Assembly (NCBI GenBank): GCA_036924085.1
Contig: JAVGWX010000013.1
Coordinates: forward strand, 51,490,965-51,554,964
Source of the DNA: Ariolimax columbianus
Lineage: Eukaryota > Mollusca > Gastropoda > Stylommatophora > Arionidae
Direction: 5' to 3'
Length of the DNA stretch: 64,000 nt
In this document: positions 22,078 through 32,962 of the stretch, piece after piece
How the letters are laid out: each line of letters starts with the position of its first letter
How positions within the stretch are numbered: position 1 is the stretch's first letter
The notes under the pieces: generated by a model
What the model was told of the DNA's origin: nothing
What the model saw: only the letters and a program-made list of their open reading frames with translations
Databases searched by the model: none
Program-made: the position numbers and the translations under genes

Positions 22078-22420
22078 TACGTACGATATTGCAACGTTGG
22101 CTCAGGTCTATGCAGGACGCTTGGCTTCATGACAAGGCGTAAGAGATCCACAGATATGCTGATTCTAATGACTCGACGCGATTTTATTGTTCGGTGATGA
22201 CTGACTACGACTCTACTTTCCATCACTCATCTCTTGTTGTTGGTGATGATGATACAGTACTATTCACTGAAAAGATTCAGATCTTGGGGCGCTGGGCAAA
22301 TTATTTTGACGTGATTCTCACCTGTTCGTTCATCATCAGCTCACAAGCCATAGCTAGCATGACTCAGACCACGGACTCCTCCGTTCTCGAGCTTCTCCTC
22401 TGCAACTTCTGAATGTTTTT
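22078..22420 (+). mobile_element. LINE linker fragment between endonuclease and RT
   Basis: One frame, broken by stops, reads LRSMQDAWLHDKA, EIHRYADSNDSTRFY, LFTEKIQILGRWANYF and then DVILTCSFIISSQAIASM. This corresponds to the segment between endonuclease and polymerase of a common LINE group (pattern MQDxWxxxKAxEIQxYAD..ILxRWAxxFxxVL). No catalytic residues lie in it. It could belong to LINE gamma, which is otherwise seen only by its tail. Confidence 0.65.
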
Positions 22421-22644
22421 CTCCTGCTAGGCGATAACATTGTTTCTATGTTTAGAATATGGAGAGACGGGATGGTGACTATGGTCTCGGGAGTTTTCGA
22501 GTGAAAATTGACATCAGGCTGTGAAGAAGAGCCCTTGAATATCACATCTTTTCTTTGGCCTCAAATTTCGCGACTGGGAAATGAGCGATATTTTATTAAA
22601 CGATGCAAAGACCGTGAACAAAATGCATTGTAACTTGCGAAATA

Positions 22645-22722
22645 CACCACTCAGATGAACAATACACCACTCAGATGAACAATACACCACTCAGATGAAC
22701 AATACACCACTCAGATGACTAA
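22645..22722. repeat. 20-bp tandem repeat, 4 copies
   Basis: Four consecutive copies of caatacaccactcagatgaa, essentially identical except for the last (gatgact). Confidence 0.95.
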
Positions 22723-23289
22723 AGATACCCTCACAGTAAAGCAGGGCAACAATCAGTGCAAATATTAATCCATTCTGAAACTTGAAAACATCCGAAACAC
22801 ACAAACACCGGAGCTAATCGTGAACACAGCTGATCAAGCACAACTAAAACTTTATCCTAAAGTCTGAAGCTGTGTCGTTAAATGGTCCTAGTTTAGCGAC
22901 TGTTTAGCTAATCGGCATAGCTTTTCACAGTAAATGTACCGAATTAACCTATGTTACTGGGCCGCTGGAGTCGATGCAGTTGTAAATAGGTACCTGGCTT
23001 GCTGTCGTGGAAGGAACGGCAGTGATAACGAAGACTGACCAACCCAACCATTGAGACTGCAGTAGCCTGGTACAATGAAGTTATTAATTCACCTCCTTGC
23101 AGCAATGTCCGCTATAGGCACGTACAATCTATATTGAAAGCCCAAGCTGTACAATGTATTGGTTACAAATGGCAAGGTCTGAATATGCCATATGTTTTGT
23201 AGACAATTAGAATGCGCCAGGGAAACTCTTTTGCTATTTACAGACATGGTTCAAATATCTTGTTCTTCGACGTTGGTTCTGAAGAGGAT
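22723..23289. other. Unassigned sequence with family F repeat
   Basis: The segment 22770-22840 resembles 475-540. Otherwise no gene recognised. Confidence 0.35.
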
Positions 23290-23650
23290 GTTGTGACTTG
23301 GTATCTTAGTCGACCTGTACTTGTACAGGCTCATAAAGCCACTATGCAGGTCCCATCGCAGGTGTGAGTTGGATTTAGCCAGGTGGTGAATTTCCTGCTT
23401 AGCGAGGCAGACCGGAGCAGCTTATTACTTCACTAACTGATGTGCGAGTCCATCTTAATAGACTCAAACACTAGAGGAAAGTACACCCTCAACCTGTTAG
23501 ACGCCATCTATGCTACTCTTAACACACCACCTAACCCTGTCCGGTGTTACGTCATGTCACTAAGTTAGTTGTCTCATACGACATGGTCTCTGTAGCGCAG
23601 TGGTGCTATTCTTGTCCTTGTCATACACATATAATCCGGCAAACAACTCT
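23290..23650 (+). mobile_element. Dispersed repeat family D, copy 1
   Basis: Shares long ordered blocks with 51010-51450: gacttgtact/gacctgtact, tgcaggtccca, tttcctgcttagcg, catcttaatagactcaaaca, cctgttagacgccatctat, and a terminal gttgtctcatacgacatg block (gtcgcctcttacgacatgc in the other copy). The length of about 350-430 bp and dispersal suggest a SINE or a non-autonomous element. No tRNA head or coding sequence is visible. Confidence 0.6.
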
Positions 23651-23756
23651 GGATGTGACTATATCTTTTGTAGGTTCACATTTCTGAGCTCATTTGAAAG
23701 ATAATAGAGGATATGGAATAATCACTATATCACATTGTAATAACATTAACAAAGGA

Positions 23757-24490
23757 TTTTTTGGGACGTAATCGGTGTGGTTACAACGGCTATTTGGAGG
23801 TAATTGGTGTAGTGACAACGGCTATTTGGGGGTAATTGGTGTAGTGACAACGGCTATTTGGAGGTAATTGGTGTAGTGACAACGGCTATTTGGAGGTAAT
23901 TGGTGTAGTGACAACGGCTATTTGGGGGTAATTGGTGTAGTGACAACGGCTATTTGGAGGTAATTGGTGTAGTGACAACGGCTATTTGGAGGTAATTGGT
24001 GTAGTGACAACGGCTATTTGGAGGTAATTGGTGTAGTGACAACGGCTATTTGGAGGTAATTGGTGTAGTGACAACAGCTATTTGGAGGTAATTGGTGTAG
24101 TGACAACGGCTATTTGGAAGTAATTGGTGTAGTGACAACGGCTATTTGGAGGTAATTGGTGTAGTGACAACAGCTATTTGGAGGTAATTGGTGTAGTGAC
24201 AACAGCTATTTGGAGGTAATTGGTGTAGTGACAACGGCTTTTTGGAGGTAATTGGTGTAGTGACAACGGCTATTTGGAAGTAATTGGTGTAGTGACAACG
24301 GCTATTTGGAAGTAATTGGTGTAGTGACAACGGCTATTTGGAGGTAATTGGTGTAGTGACAACAGCTATTTGTAGGTAATTGGTGTAGTGACAACAGCTA
24401 TTTGGAGGTAATTGGTGTAGTGACAACGGCTATTTGGAGGTAATTGGTGTAGTGACAACGGCTATTTGGAGGTAATTGGTGTGTGCACAA
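23757..24490. repeat. 32-bp minisatellite, about 23 copies
   Basis: About 23 tightly conserved copies of a 32-bp unit, gtaattggtgtagtgacaac followed by ggctatttggag. Differences are single bases (ggctat/agctat, gagg/gggg/gaag). The unit aligns in register with the 32-bp unit of the next array at 19 of 32 positions. Confidence 0.95.
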
Positions 24491-24599
24491 GGCCTATTTT
24501 GCCAAATAATTGATGTGACCATACTTGCTATTTGGCAGCAATGAATGCAAGAACAACATGCAGTATAAAAACACTTTTTGGCAAAACCGCAAGCAATAA

Positions 24600-25255
24600 C
24601 CAAAGTTATTTAGCAGTAACTGATATGGTTATCAGAACTATATAGCATTAACTGATATCGTCACCAGAACTATATAGCATTAACTGATATGGTCGCCATA
24701 ACTATATAGCATTAACTGATATGGTCACCCGAACTATATAGCATTAAGGATATGATCACCAGAACTATATAGCATTAACTTATTTGGTCACCCGAACTAT
24801 ATAGCATTAACTGATATGGTCACCAGAACTAGAAAGCATTAACTGATATGGTCACCAGAACTAGAAAGCATTAACTGATATGGTCACCAGAACTAGAAAG
24901 CATTAACTGATATGGTCACCAGAACTAGAAAGCATTAACTGATATTGTCACCAGAACTGTATAGAATTATGGATATGGTCACCAGAACTATATAGCATTA
25001 ACTGATATGGTCACCAGAACTATATAGCATTAACTGATATGGTCACCAGAACTATATAGCATTAACTGATATGGTCACCAGAACTATATAGCATTAACTG
25101 ATATGGTCACCAGAACTAGAAAGCATTAACTGATATGGTCACCAGAACTAGAAAGCATTAACTGATATTGTCACCAGAACTGTATAGAATTATGGATATG
25201 GTCACCAGAACTATATAGCATCACTGATATGCTCACCAGAACTATATAGCATTAA
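24600..25255. repeat. 32-bp minisatellite of a second type, about 20 copies
   Basis: About 20 copies of a 32-bp unit, gcattaactgatatggtcac followed by cagaactatata. There are two sub-types (actatata and actagaaa) that occur in runs, as well as a higher-order duplication including gaattatggatatgg at 24960 and 25190. The transition zone 24490-24600 holds units intermediate with the previous array. Confidence 0.95.
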
Positions 25256-25394
25256 GTTTGAAAAATGAACTACGAAAAAGAATACGATTATATGTTCTGA
25301 AGACAGTTAATATGACATGGTCGCATGTGCGGCAGATTGTTAATACGAGAGACTCTAATGTTCTTGAAATTGTTGAAAATGGAAAATTCCCGTG

Positions 25395-25805
25395 TGATGA
25401 TAGTTGTTCATAATAGAGAATCACACGTGTTAAAGGTTGATAATATGACAACATGTTGGCGAAACATTGTTCATAAGAGATCGTTATATGTGATGACAAT
25501 TGTTCATAAGAGATCGTTATATGTGATGACAATTGTTCATAAGAGATCGTTATATGTGATGACAATTGTTCATAAGAGATCGTTATATGTGATGACAATT
25601 GTTCATATGAGATCGTTATGTGTGATGACAACTGTTCATATGAGAACATTATATGTGAAGACAATTGCTCATATGAGATCATTATATGTGAAGACAATTG
25701 TTCATTTTAGGAAATCGTATGTGCTGGAGATTGCAAATATAATGGAATCATATGTGGTAGACATTCTTAATATAATAGAGTCACATCTTCTGGGGGTTGT
25801 TAATG
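25395..25805. repeat. 33-bp minisatellite, about 12 copies
   Basis: Regular in the middle (25470-25700), with a 33-bp unit, gttcataagagatcgttata followed by tgtgatgacaatt. It is degenerate at both edges. Since 33 is a multiple of three, ORFs of about 150 codons stay open on both strands. They consist of 11-residue repeats and are not supported as genes. Confidence 0.92.
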
Positions 25806-25894
25806 AGAGGTAAGCAATTGTTTTTAAAGATGATAGGAGTGAAAATCAGTTGAAGATAGAAACACATTTTTATGAAAACTTGTATGGCAATATA

Positions 25895-26290
25895 ATCACA
25901 TTTATGTTAAGATTAATGAGGATATAGAAGCACATTTATGTTAAGATTAATGAGGATATAGAAGCACATTTATGTTAAGATTAACAAGCCGATAGAAACA
26001 CATGTATGTTAAGATTAACAAGCCGATAGAAACACATGTATGTTAAGATTAACAAGCCGATAGAAACACATGTATGTTAAGATTAACAAGCCGATAGAAA
26101 CACATTTATGTTAAGATTAACACGCCGATAGAAGCACCTTTATGTTAAGATTAATGAGGCTATAGAAAAACATTTCTGTTAAGATTAACAAGGCAATATA
26201 AGCACATTTAAGATTAACATGGCGATAGAAACACATATCTATTAAGAACAATGAGACTGTAGAATCACATGTTTATCAAGATTAATAAGG
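25895..26290. repeat. 34-bp minisatellite, about 11 copies
   Basis: About eleven copies of a 34-bp unit, aagattaacaagccgatag followed by aaacacatttatgtt. The middle units are nearly identical and the edges are diverged. It follows directly after the 33-bp array. Confidence 0.93.
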
Positions 26291-26294
26291 TGTT

Positions 26295-26730
26295 TTGGCC
26301 AGATGTTTGCTGGGCCTAATGGTGTTTACCAGGCCAATGAGAGCAGGGAATGTTCTTTTGGACGGTTTGCACATAATGGCTTTTGCAGGCGGTGAATGTA
26401 GTTTGTCTTGTCTTTCCTTGTGATCGAGCGTTTGAGTTGAGTTGTCTGCATACGGTGATACTCTCCTTCAGCAACGCATACGTCTACAGTACTTCTCCAG
26501 TCCAATCTGTTTTTTACGCAACATAAGACTAGATAAGACCACTACAGGATAATAGAGAAGCCCTTTGATTTCAGCTTTCCGTTAGGGCACTAGTTACCAT
26601 TGAAAACAGTATGCTTCGTAAGGAGCAAGAATAACACAAAAAGAGCACAACTGGTACAAACGATGAGAAGCAACATATTCTCCACGTTCTGAATATCCAT
26701 ATTGTGCGTCAGATTAGTTTATTGACCCCA
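26295..26730. other. Unassigned sequence
   Basis: No gene recognised. Confidence 0.3.
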
Positions 26731-26734
26731 AATC

Positions 26735-27065
26735 AAACTCATAACGACTCAAGATATCCTATCACAAACGAGTGTCCATGTGCAATGAGAATCTACAAAC
26801 CTAAATATGTCCTACCAGACAGCCCAGCCAACTAAGACATACGACACCAAAACTGGCAAAAAAGAGCAGAACTGAGGCAGAAGTTATGAGACTTCCATCC
26901 AGACCTGGCCACAGGGAACATAGCTGAAACATGAGTTATGAGGCTGACGTATAGATCTGGTTAGATGGAGCCGAACTGAGACAGGAGTTATGAGGCTATC
27001 GTCCAGACCTGGCTAAAGTGAGTAGAGCGGAGATAGGAGTTATAAGGCTGCCGTTTAAACCTGTG
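26735..27065 (+). mobile_element. RNase H-type LINE tail with internal tandem expansion
   Basis: A frame near 26770-26900 reads ECPCAMRIYK-like and then DIRHQNWQKRAELRQKL, resembling the CPCG..TPxHxLQxCP..R..W and KLWG tail that follows RNase H in I-superfamily LINEs. The segment coding AELRQKL-W-G is then repeated about four times with a period near 50-57 bp (agttatgaggct recurs at about 26885, 26935, 26985, 27035). A TGA replaces the expected Trp codon in several units. Confidence 0.5.
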
Positions 27066-27870
27066 TAATACTGTGATCTGTTCCGAAAACGCAACTGCAG
27101 ATCAAGCGTGACTAAACACCTCAGCGCACAAGAAGAAGCAGATATGTTCTCAAATATATATGTTACAAACAACGCTTGTTATGGAACAAGCGTGTCGTAT
27201 GGAACCAACAACGCTGGTTATGTGTCTTATGGAACACTAAGTAATAACACAACTTAGCAACAAACATGTATTTATGAAATATTGTAGAAAGTGGGAGATG
27301 GGGGAGGGGGGAGGGGGGGGGGGGGTGTTGGCCCGAATGAGCTTGACAAACAAAACTAGTGTTTGTGTATTTTTACAAGTTTCGATCACATTTAAATCTT
27401 GACATTTCACTTTCCCTGTTTTATTATAATATGCTGATGTACATTTTCATGTCGCAGTTTGTTTATTAATATTACAATTAAAATGAAACGATTTTCTACT
27501 CAACTGACATAGTCCGTTCGGTCAAATATATATAAACAATGTGTACACTTTTAACATTCAGATTGTGTCATTTTGGTGTATGGCTCTACATGCTTCGTAT
27601 ATGGTTACATGAAAGCCTTATTCTTAAAGTAATATTCTCACTTCATCTCTTGCCAATGTACTTTCTATCTTTTTTCCTCTATTTCTATTTTTCTCCCTCT
27701 CTGTCTCTATCTTTATATACATAAATATAGACAGTGTGTTTCTAGAAGAAAATGTAAGTAGCCTGTGATTTCATTTTAATGAAGGGGCATGCATTTTAAC
27801 ACTATTTTTTGTTTCTCTAATGTATTGTTGTAAATCAATAGTAGAGTAATTGTAATGTGTACAACAAATG

Positions 27871-27873
<3 letters not shown>
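27066..27873. other. Unassigned sequence with poly-G tract
   Basis: Contains a G-rich tract at about 27298-27326 (ggggg runs) and a short repetition of acaacgctggttatg/acaacgcttgttatg at 27168-27215. No gene recognised. Confidence 0.35.

Positions 27874-27922
<49 letters not shown>
27874..27922. repeat. (TA)n microsatellite
   Basis: About 24 uninterrupted TA repeats immediately before a tRNA-like SINE. Confidence 0.97.
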
Positions 27923-27926
<4 letters not shown>

Positions 27927-28240
27927 TCAGTCGTCTCGAGGTAAGGTGTCGGCCTCGTGTGCCAGAGGTCGCGAGATCAAATCATAGTGGAGTTTGATTT
28001 TTCACGTGGATCTTCTGCTAAAAATTCCCCTTATCTCATTGTAGTGAGATCGGACTCTTGTGTCCAGTGTCAAGCACGTTAGAAATCTATTGGCAGAAAT
28101 CGAGAAGAGTCGGCTTGTTAAAAACATATTCGAATTATGCGTTCATTTTTAATGATCATAGTAAGCCGCAGGAAGTTTTAAAATACCTCTACTACGTATA
28201 GCCGAAGCTTTCGGCTACCTGGCAACAGACATTAACATGC
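27923..28240 (+). mobile_element. tRNA-derived SINE
   Basis: The head ggctcagtcgtctcgaggta, then aaggtgtcggcctcgtgtgc and the B-box-like gcgagatcaaatc, resembles a tRNA gene. The body (aaattccccttatctcattg, gtgtcaagcacgttagaaa, aagagtcggcttgttaaaaa) and the end (gctttcggctacctggcaac) have the look of a molluscan SINE. It is bounded by AT microsatellites on both sides. The clade is not assigned. Confidence 0.65.
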
Positions 28241-28310
28241 ACGTTTGAATACCAGGACTCCATATATTCCAAGTTAGTATATGTCTTATAATTGCGTATA
28301 CCCAGAAAAG

Positions 28311-28311
<1 letters not shown>

Positions 28312-28391
<80 letters not shown>
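28312..28391. repeat. (TA)n microsatellite, about 80 bp
   Basis: About 40 uninterrupted TA repeats. The minus-strand ORF of alternating Tyr and Ile here is this repeat. Confidence 0.98.
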
Positions 28392-28393
<2 letters not shown>

Positions 28394-28794
28394 GTACCAA
28401 CTGAATTAAACTATTATGCACGAGAAAAAAAAGGGTGAGAGACAGATAGACAGAGAGAGATATATATATAGAGAGGGAGACAGAAAGAGACGTATCCAGA
28501 CATGATCAGATGACGGTAACAGTGTATTTATTGAGCGCAACTTGTAAGTACATTTGCTTAACTAACTTGAGGAAAGCAGGGATGTCTCTGCCTTTGTTAT
28601 TGAAGAGGGCATGGAGCAGACCACCCTTTAAAGTCATTGGTTGAGGCCTATCCCCCACATTGAGACAAAGGGTGTTGATTGGTTGATCAAGCCCTAGCTT
28701 AGCAGCAAGTGACCAGGCTCAGACACTCCTTAGACTGAATTTCTTGCTGTGAAGGTCATTTGAAAGACTGCACTATTCAAGATAAACAAATGTT

Positions 28795-28840
<46 letters not shown>

Positions 28841-29379
28841 CTCATGTGTGTGTGTGTGTGTGTGTAGCATAGTGAAAAATAGAAAAGCTAATGAATGTGC
28901 TTGTGAGATAACACGTTAGATAATGCGTTAGCGTATGTTTAAGAGATAAATGTATTTAATTATTAGATGTGTACTTGAGAGCGAGAGGGAGCGAGGCTGA
29001 GCCTGAGAGTGTGTGAGAAATGGACTGAGAGGCACAATGATTGTGTGTATGCGCATTTATTTAAATAAAGAAATAACCTTTAAACAATCTATATGTCACA
29101 AATAGTAATTTCTCACAAGGATAATCTCTACATAGCCATTTTAGTTAGAAACCAAGAATATATGTACTGCAGTCGTTTTTTCGTGTTCCAAATTTTATCA
29201 CAGATACAATTTATCATTCAAGAAAGTGATCTTCTATAAATCCTTGTTATGTATGTGAATTAGAACATTGAACGAGATTTCAATATTTGTTAGTGTGATT
29301 TGTTTTACGTTTGTGTGATATCAACTTACCATTGCTAAAGTCATGGGAATAAAGAAACGTCATGTTTGTATTAGTGTTA
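28392..29379. other. Unassigned sequence with AT/TG microsatellite
   Basis: A TA then TG microsatellite lies at 28796-28864. The rest, about 900 bp, shows no gene. The block at 28500-28790 has no detected relative in the window. Confidence 0.35.
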
Positions 29380-29950
29380 TATATTATTATTGTTGTGGTT
29401 ATTGTAAGTATTGCCTAATAATATTCGCTTAGGCGTCTGACGCCCGTTGCGTCGGTCAGCCACATCCACGACCCACGGCTGCGGCGTGGTTCCAGGCCTC
29501 GTCCAGAGCTGAGGCGGAGGTTGTTTTCTGCTGGAGTCATAGTGTGTGGGGTCGACTTCTTCTGATACTCCATCCGGTCGGGGGAAGACTTTTGTCGGCG
29601 ATAAATAACTTCTGTAGTATCTTGGGAGCTGGGGTTTCCTGGCCCAATCGTACAGCATGACCGAACAAAGAAGCTCGGCCACGGTCAAGTGTTTCTGAGA
29701 TTGGTGGGAGGAGGCGGGGGGGGGGGGGGGGGGAATCTAAGCAGAGCTCTCTACGTTGCGGATGTAGTCAGGCCATCGGATGCGCTGGGTACGACGCTGT
29801 TTGCCCATGTAGGAGGCTTCCAGTTTTGACATGTCATGTTTGAGTCATGTCCAGGTTTCGGAGCCGCAAAGCAGGACTGGGACCACACAGCACTGGTAGA
29901 TCTGGATTCTTGTTTTAATGGATATCTTGCATCAAACATAAATTATTCAA
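29380..29950 (-). mobile_element. LINE C-terminal fragment
   Basis: Minus-strand frames read LRIYQCCVVPVLLCGSETWT near 29870-29925 and RRTQRIRWPDYIRNVE near 29750-29800. A decayed tail follows to about 29400 (WDLAQDRxxW is not recognisable). LLxGSETWT and RRxxRIRWxDxxxN are hallmarks of the region after the polymerase in LINEs. A 24-bp poly-C tract on this strand (poly-G at 29710-29733) splits it, and several frameshifts show decay. Confidence 0.65.
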
Positions 29951-30186
29951 AGAAAATGACCCCCAAGAAAACAAATGCCAGCATAAATTTACAGTGGGTG
30001 GTGAGAAAATAGATCGGGTCACGCATTTTGAACATCTCGGTTTCCTAATTGACAAAAATGGTTACTGCTCGAAAAAAATCAGAAGAAGACTAGCCATGCA
30101 ATGCAAAGACTGAACAGTATGAAAAAATTATGGCAGAGCACCAACAAAACGATAAAAGTAAAAGTCTTGAGAGCCTGTGTTTTTAA
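29950..30186 (+). mobile_element. LINE polymerase fragment (YLG-type block)
   Basis: One plus frame reads FTVGGEKIDRVTHFEHLGFL followed by IDKNGYCSKKIRRRLAMQ. This is the block ...V..FKYLGSxIxxxGxxxxxIxxRIA found after the polymerase active site. Stops follow near 30110. It is in opposite orientation to the LINE tail immediately to its left and runs straight into the 52-bp array. Confidence 0.65.
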
Positions 30187-30635
30187 CATGGACGGTATAC
30201 AGAACGGCGAGAGAAAGGGTTGAGTTGATAAGGGCAGTAATGGATAGTCTACAGAATGGCGAGAGACAGAGTTGAATTGATAAGGGCAGTCATGGACAGT
30301 CTTCAGAATGGCGAGAGACAGAGTTGAATTGATAAGGGCATTCATGGACAGTCTACAGAATGGCGACAGACAGAGTTGAATTGACAAGGGCAGTCATGGA
30401 CAGTCTACAGAATGGCGAAATAAAAAGTTGAATTGATAAGGGCAGTCATGGACAGTCCACAGAATGGCCAGAGACAGAGTTGAATTGATAAAGGCAGTCA
30501 TGGACAGTCATCAGAATGGCAAGAGACAGAGTTGAAATTATAAGGGCAGTCATGGACAGTCTACAGAATGGCGACAGACAGAGTTGAATTGATAAGGGCA
30601 GTCATGGACAGTCTACAGAATGACGAAGAGACAGA
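30187..30635. repeat. 52-bp minisatellite, about 8-9 copies
   Basis: Eight to nine copies of a 52-bp unit with agtctacagaatggcgagag, acagagttgaattgataagg and gcagtcatggac. Copies are 85-95 % alike by eye. It abuts a LINE fragment. Confidence 0.93.
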
Positions 30636-30929
30636 AGGTCGCGAAAATGCATATGTGCAGAAGGTGATAGATTTGAGAGGGGCAAGGTGAGCAAGTGTGT
30701 TCTGTATAGAAAAATCTGAAGAGCATGGAATCAACACCTGACTTGGACTGAATATAAATGTGCTTGGCTGGCTGCTTGGAAGAAGATAGAGCACTTATGG
30801 GAATGTCCCCTGTGGGATGATTGTATCTCCTAGAATCAAGAATAAAGGATATCAAGGGCTTTAAAAACTAATTGAACCTGCGCGATGTTGATGTGTCCAG
30901 ATATATAGAGGGAACATGTTCTAATATCC

Positions 30930-31330
30930 GATGAATGTCTCCCAATCAGCTACTATACGGTGAACTCAAAACAGATAGACGCACTTCAGAGGGACAGAAG
31001 AAATGCTACAGAAACTCATTAAAAATATCTAAGAAAAGCTTCCACATTGAAGACACCTCCTGGGAGATGATGGCACAGAACCGCTCTATCTTGCGCGCTA
31101 GCATCAGACTAGGTACTTAGTTGGATGGAGAGCGAAACACTGTGACGAAGCTCAGACAACGCTAGACACGACCACGCCACAGCCGACTCTTCACAAGTGT
31201 GCCCCAAGTGTGGCACAGTATGCCGTGTCAGGATTAGAGTTTGCAGTCATATTAAATCACATCTTGAAGCACAAGTTTAATGTTGTCGCCATGTTCCATT
31301 CCGATGAGAATCGGCTGTTATGTTGAACAT
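30930..31330 (+). mobile_element. LINE gamma tail with C-terminal zinc finger
   Basis: The frame at 30935-31117 reads NQLLYGELKTDRRTSEGQKK and then CYRNSLKISKKSFHIEDTSWEMMAQNRS in separate blocks. This matches the QLLYGEL..GGQKKRYxDxLK..W..A.DR pattern of LINE gamma. After a stop, another frame at 31195-31270 reads VPQVWHSMPCQ or, shifted, CPKCGTVCRVRIRVCSHIKS, a C2H2-like knuckle that ends such LINE proteins. Similar tails are at 36470-36970 and 33596-33985 (both minus). Confidence 0.72.
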
Positions 31331-31624
31331 TACGATTGAAGCAATCTGCAGATAAGTAAACACATTATAACTATTCCTGTGTGAGACAAATACGGCTCTT
31401 TTTTTTCTAATTTGACGTCATCGGACATGTGGACAGATGTCGATACATGTTTCCAATCTTGAACGAATACGGACAAAGGTCTCAAGCAATCACAAATCAT
31501 CTACGGCATTGCTGATGAGGGGGCAATGAAAGAGCTGCCATCTTGGTTCAGAACACACTTAAAGTGAGAACAGTGTGTATGAATAGAGGGAAGGGCATGA
31601 TCAGGTAAACTATGGAACGTTTCA
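31331..31624. other. Unassigned sequence
   Basis: No gene or repeat recognised. Confidence 0.3.
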
Positions 31625-31629
31625 CGAAT

Positions 31630-31965
31630 AATGACAAGGTAGTGCAGTGGTTAGTGCACTGGCTCTTGAGCCAAGCGATCGGGGTTCAATCCTAAGTGGG
31701 TGCAGGTTGTTGTTTTTTTGGTATCGTAGACCAAATCCTGTGGTCGGCCAAGCCCCAGCAATGTGGCACCAAACAAAATCTGGGATGTAAAGACGGCCGG
31801 AGTGATGCTGACAACTTCCTCCATTATGTGCCATGGGTCACAGAATAATATGAGCCTAACCACAGCCTACTATATATACAAGGCCATGGCCTCACGCCAT
31901 ATTTCACATACGTGGCATGGCATCAAACTGAATCTTTACTTTACTTTTACTTTCTATAGCTTAAA
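31630..31965 (+). mobile_element. tRNA-derived SINE
   Basis: A clear tRNA-like head: A-box-like gtagtgcagtggttagtgca at 31640-31659 and B-box ggggttcaatcct at 31680-31692. The body extends to a ttactttacttttactttc tail near 31960. The head resembles the degenerate one at 1510-1573 (minus). No target-site duplication was identified. Confidence 0.72.
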
Positions 31966-32345
31966 TGAAAACACGGAACACTAAATGTTGATGTAGAAAC
32001 TAGTAGTATCCATCCCATACTCCAGTTGTTGTGAAAGACTAAGGACTTTTGGCCATACCATAACAGCAGCCATGTTGATTTTGCTTCACATAGTAAACAG
32101 GGGCAGTAATTGTGTAAACTAATCAGATTATATTTGCTCTTGTTATGAAAACCGCCTTTCTCGCCAGACAATTATTGGCTGTAATGAAAAGTCGAAAGGT
32201 CTGCTGTCGATCAAGTTTTGTTTTGACATAAAGATTATGTAAATTTAAAAAAAAACTGTCCAGCATCCACAAACATGTTTTGTGTGTAATGAAGTATCTT
32301 CCAAATTACAATATGCAGGTATTATACTTTCCTTGTCCTAGGCAC
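31966..32345. other. Unassigned sequence
   Basis: No gene recognised. Confidence 0.3.
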
Positions 32346-32349
32346 TTTG

Positions 32350-32640
32350 TCACACTTTATTCTTACATAATTCAGCCACCTGGACTGGCTTGTCACTTGC
32401 ACTCAGTAGGTAATCCACACTACAAGCCTCTGGGAGGTTTGGGCAGATCATCAGGTGGTCCTGGTCTTGTGTTACTCCACATTCGCATGTTTCCTCCACT
32501 CTGTTTCCCCGTATTTTCAGGTTTTTCCTGCATCGTGATACACCAGTTGGAAGTCTATTTAGTGACTTCCATGTTCCGTATAGCAGGAGATGTCCAGGCG
32601 CAGGTTCCTCCCGTAACTCGATCAAGGGGACCTGTGTCAG
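32350..32640 (-). mobile_element. LINE epsilon, C-terminal piece
   Basis: An open minus-strand frame encodes PGHLLLYGTWKSLNRLPTGV, then SRCRKNLKIRG, ETCECGVTQDQDHLMICPN and QVAELCKNKV near its end. The W..LNRLRTGVxRCxxNLxxWG and CECG..QTxxHxxxCP patterns are the C-terminal end of a LINE protein family seen in many invertebrates. It is separated from the polymerase part at 32963-33595 by a 46-bp minisatellite. Confidence 0.75.
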
Positions 32641-32654
32641 ATGCGTCGATTTCT

Positions 32655-32962
32655 AGGACTAGTCTGTAGGGGCTGGTTTGACTGTAAGAAACTTTGTCTT
32701 GACTTTAGTCTGTGGGGGGGGGGGGGGGGGGGGGGGGCTGGGTACACTGTAAGAAACTTTGTCTTGACTTTAGTCTATAGGGGCTGGGTACACTGTAAGA
32801 AACTTTGTCTTGACTTTAGTCTATAGGGGCTGGGTTGACTGTAAGAAACTTTGTCTTGACTTTAGTCTATAGGGGCTGGGTTGACTGTAAGAAACTTTGT
32901 CTTGACTTTAGTCTATAGGGGCTGGGTACACTGTAAGAAACTTTATCTTGACTTTAGTCTTG
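32655..32962. repeat. 46-bp minisatellite with poly-G tract
   Basis: Six to seven copies of a 46-bp unit: taggggctgggtacactgta, agaaactttgtcttgacttt, agtcta. A pure G run of about 24 bases at 32714-32737 replaces the taggggctggg part of one unit. The array lies between two pieces of the same LINE protein. Confidence 0.93.

Noticed and set aside
23757..25255. Possible CRISPR array (32-bp units)
   Set aside because: Units are directly adjacent with no unique spacers, no cas genes are present, and the context is eukaryotic.
25242..25813. Two ORFs of 151 and 162 codons on opposite strands
   Set aside because: Products of the 33-bp array. A period divisible by three keeps both strands open.
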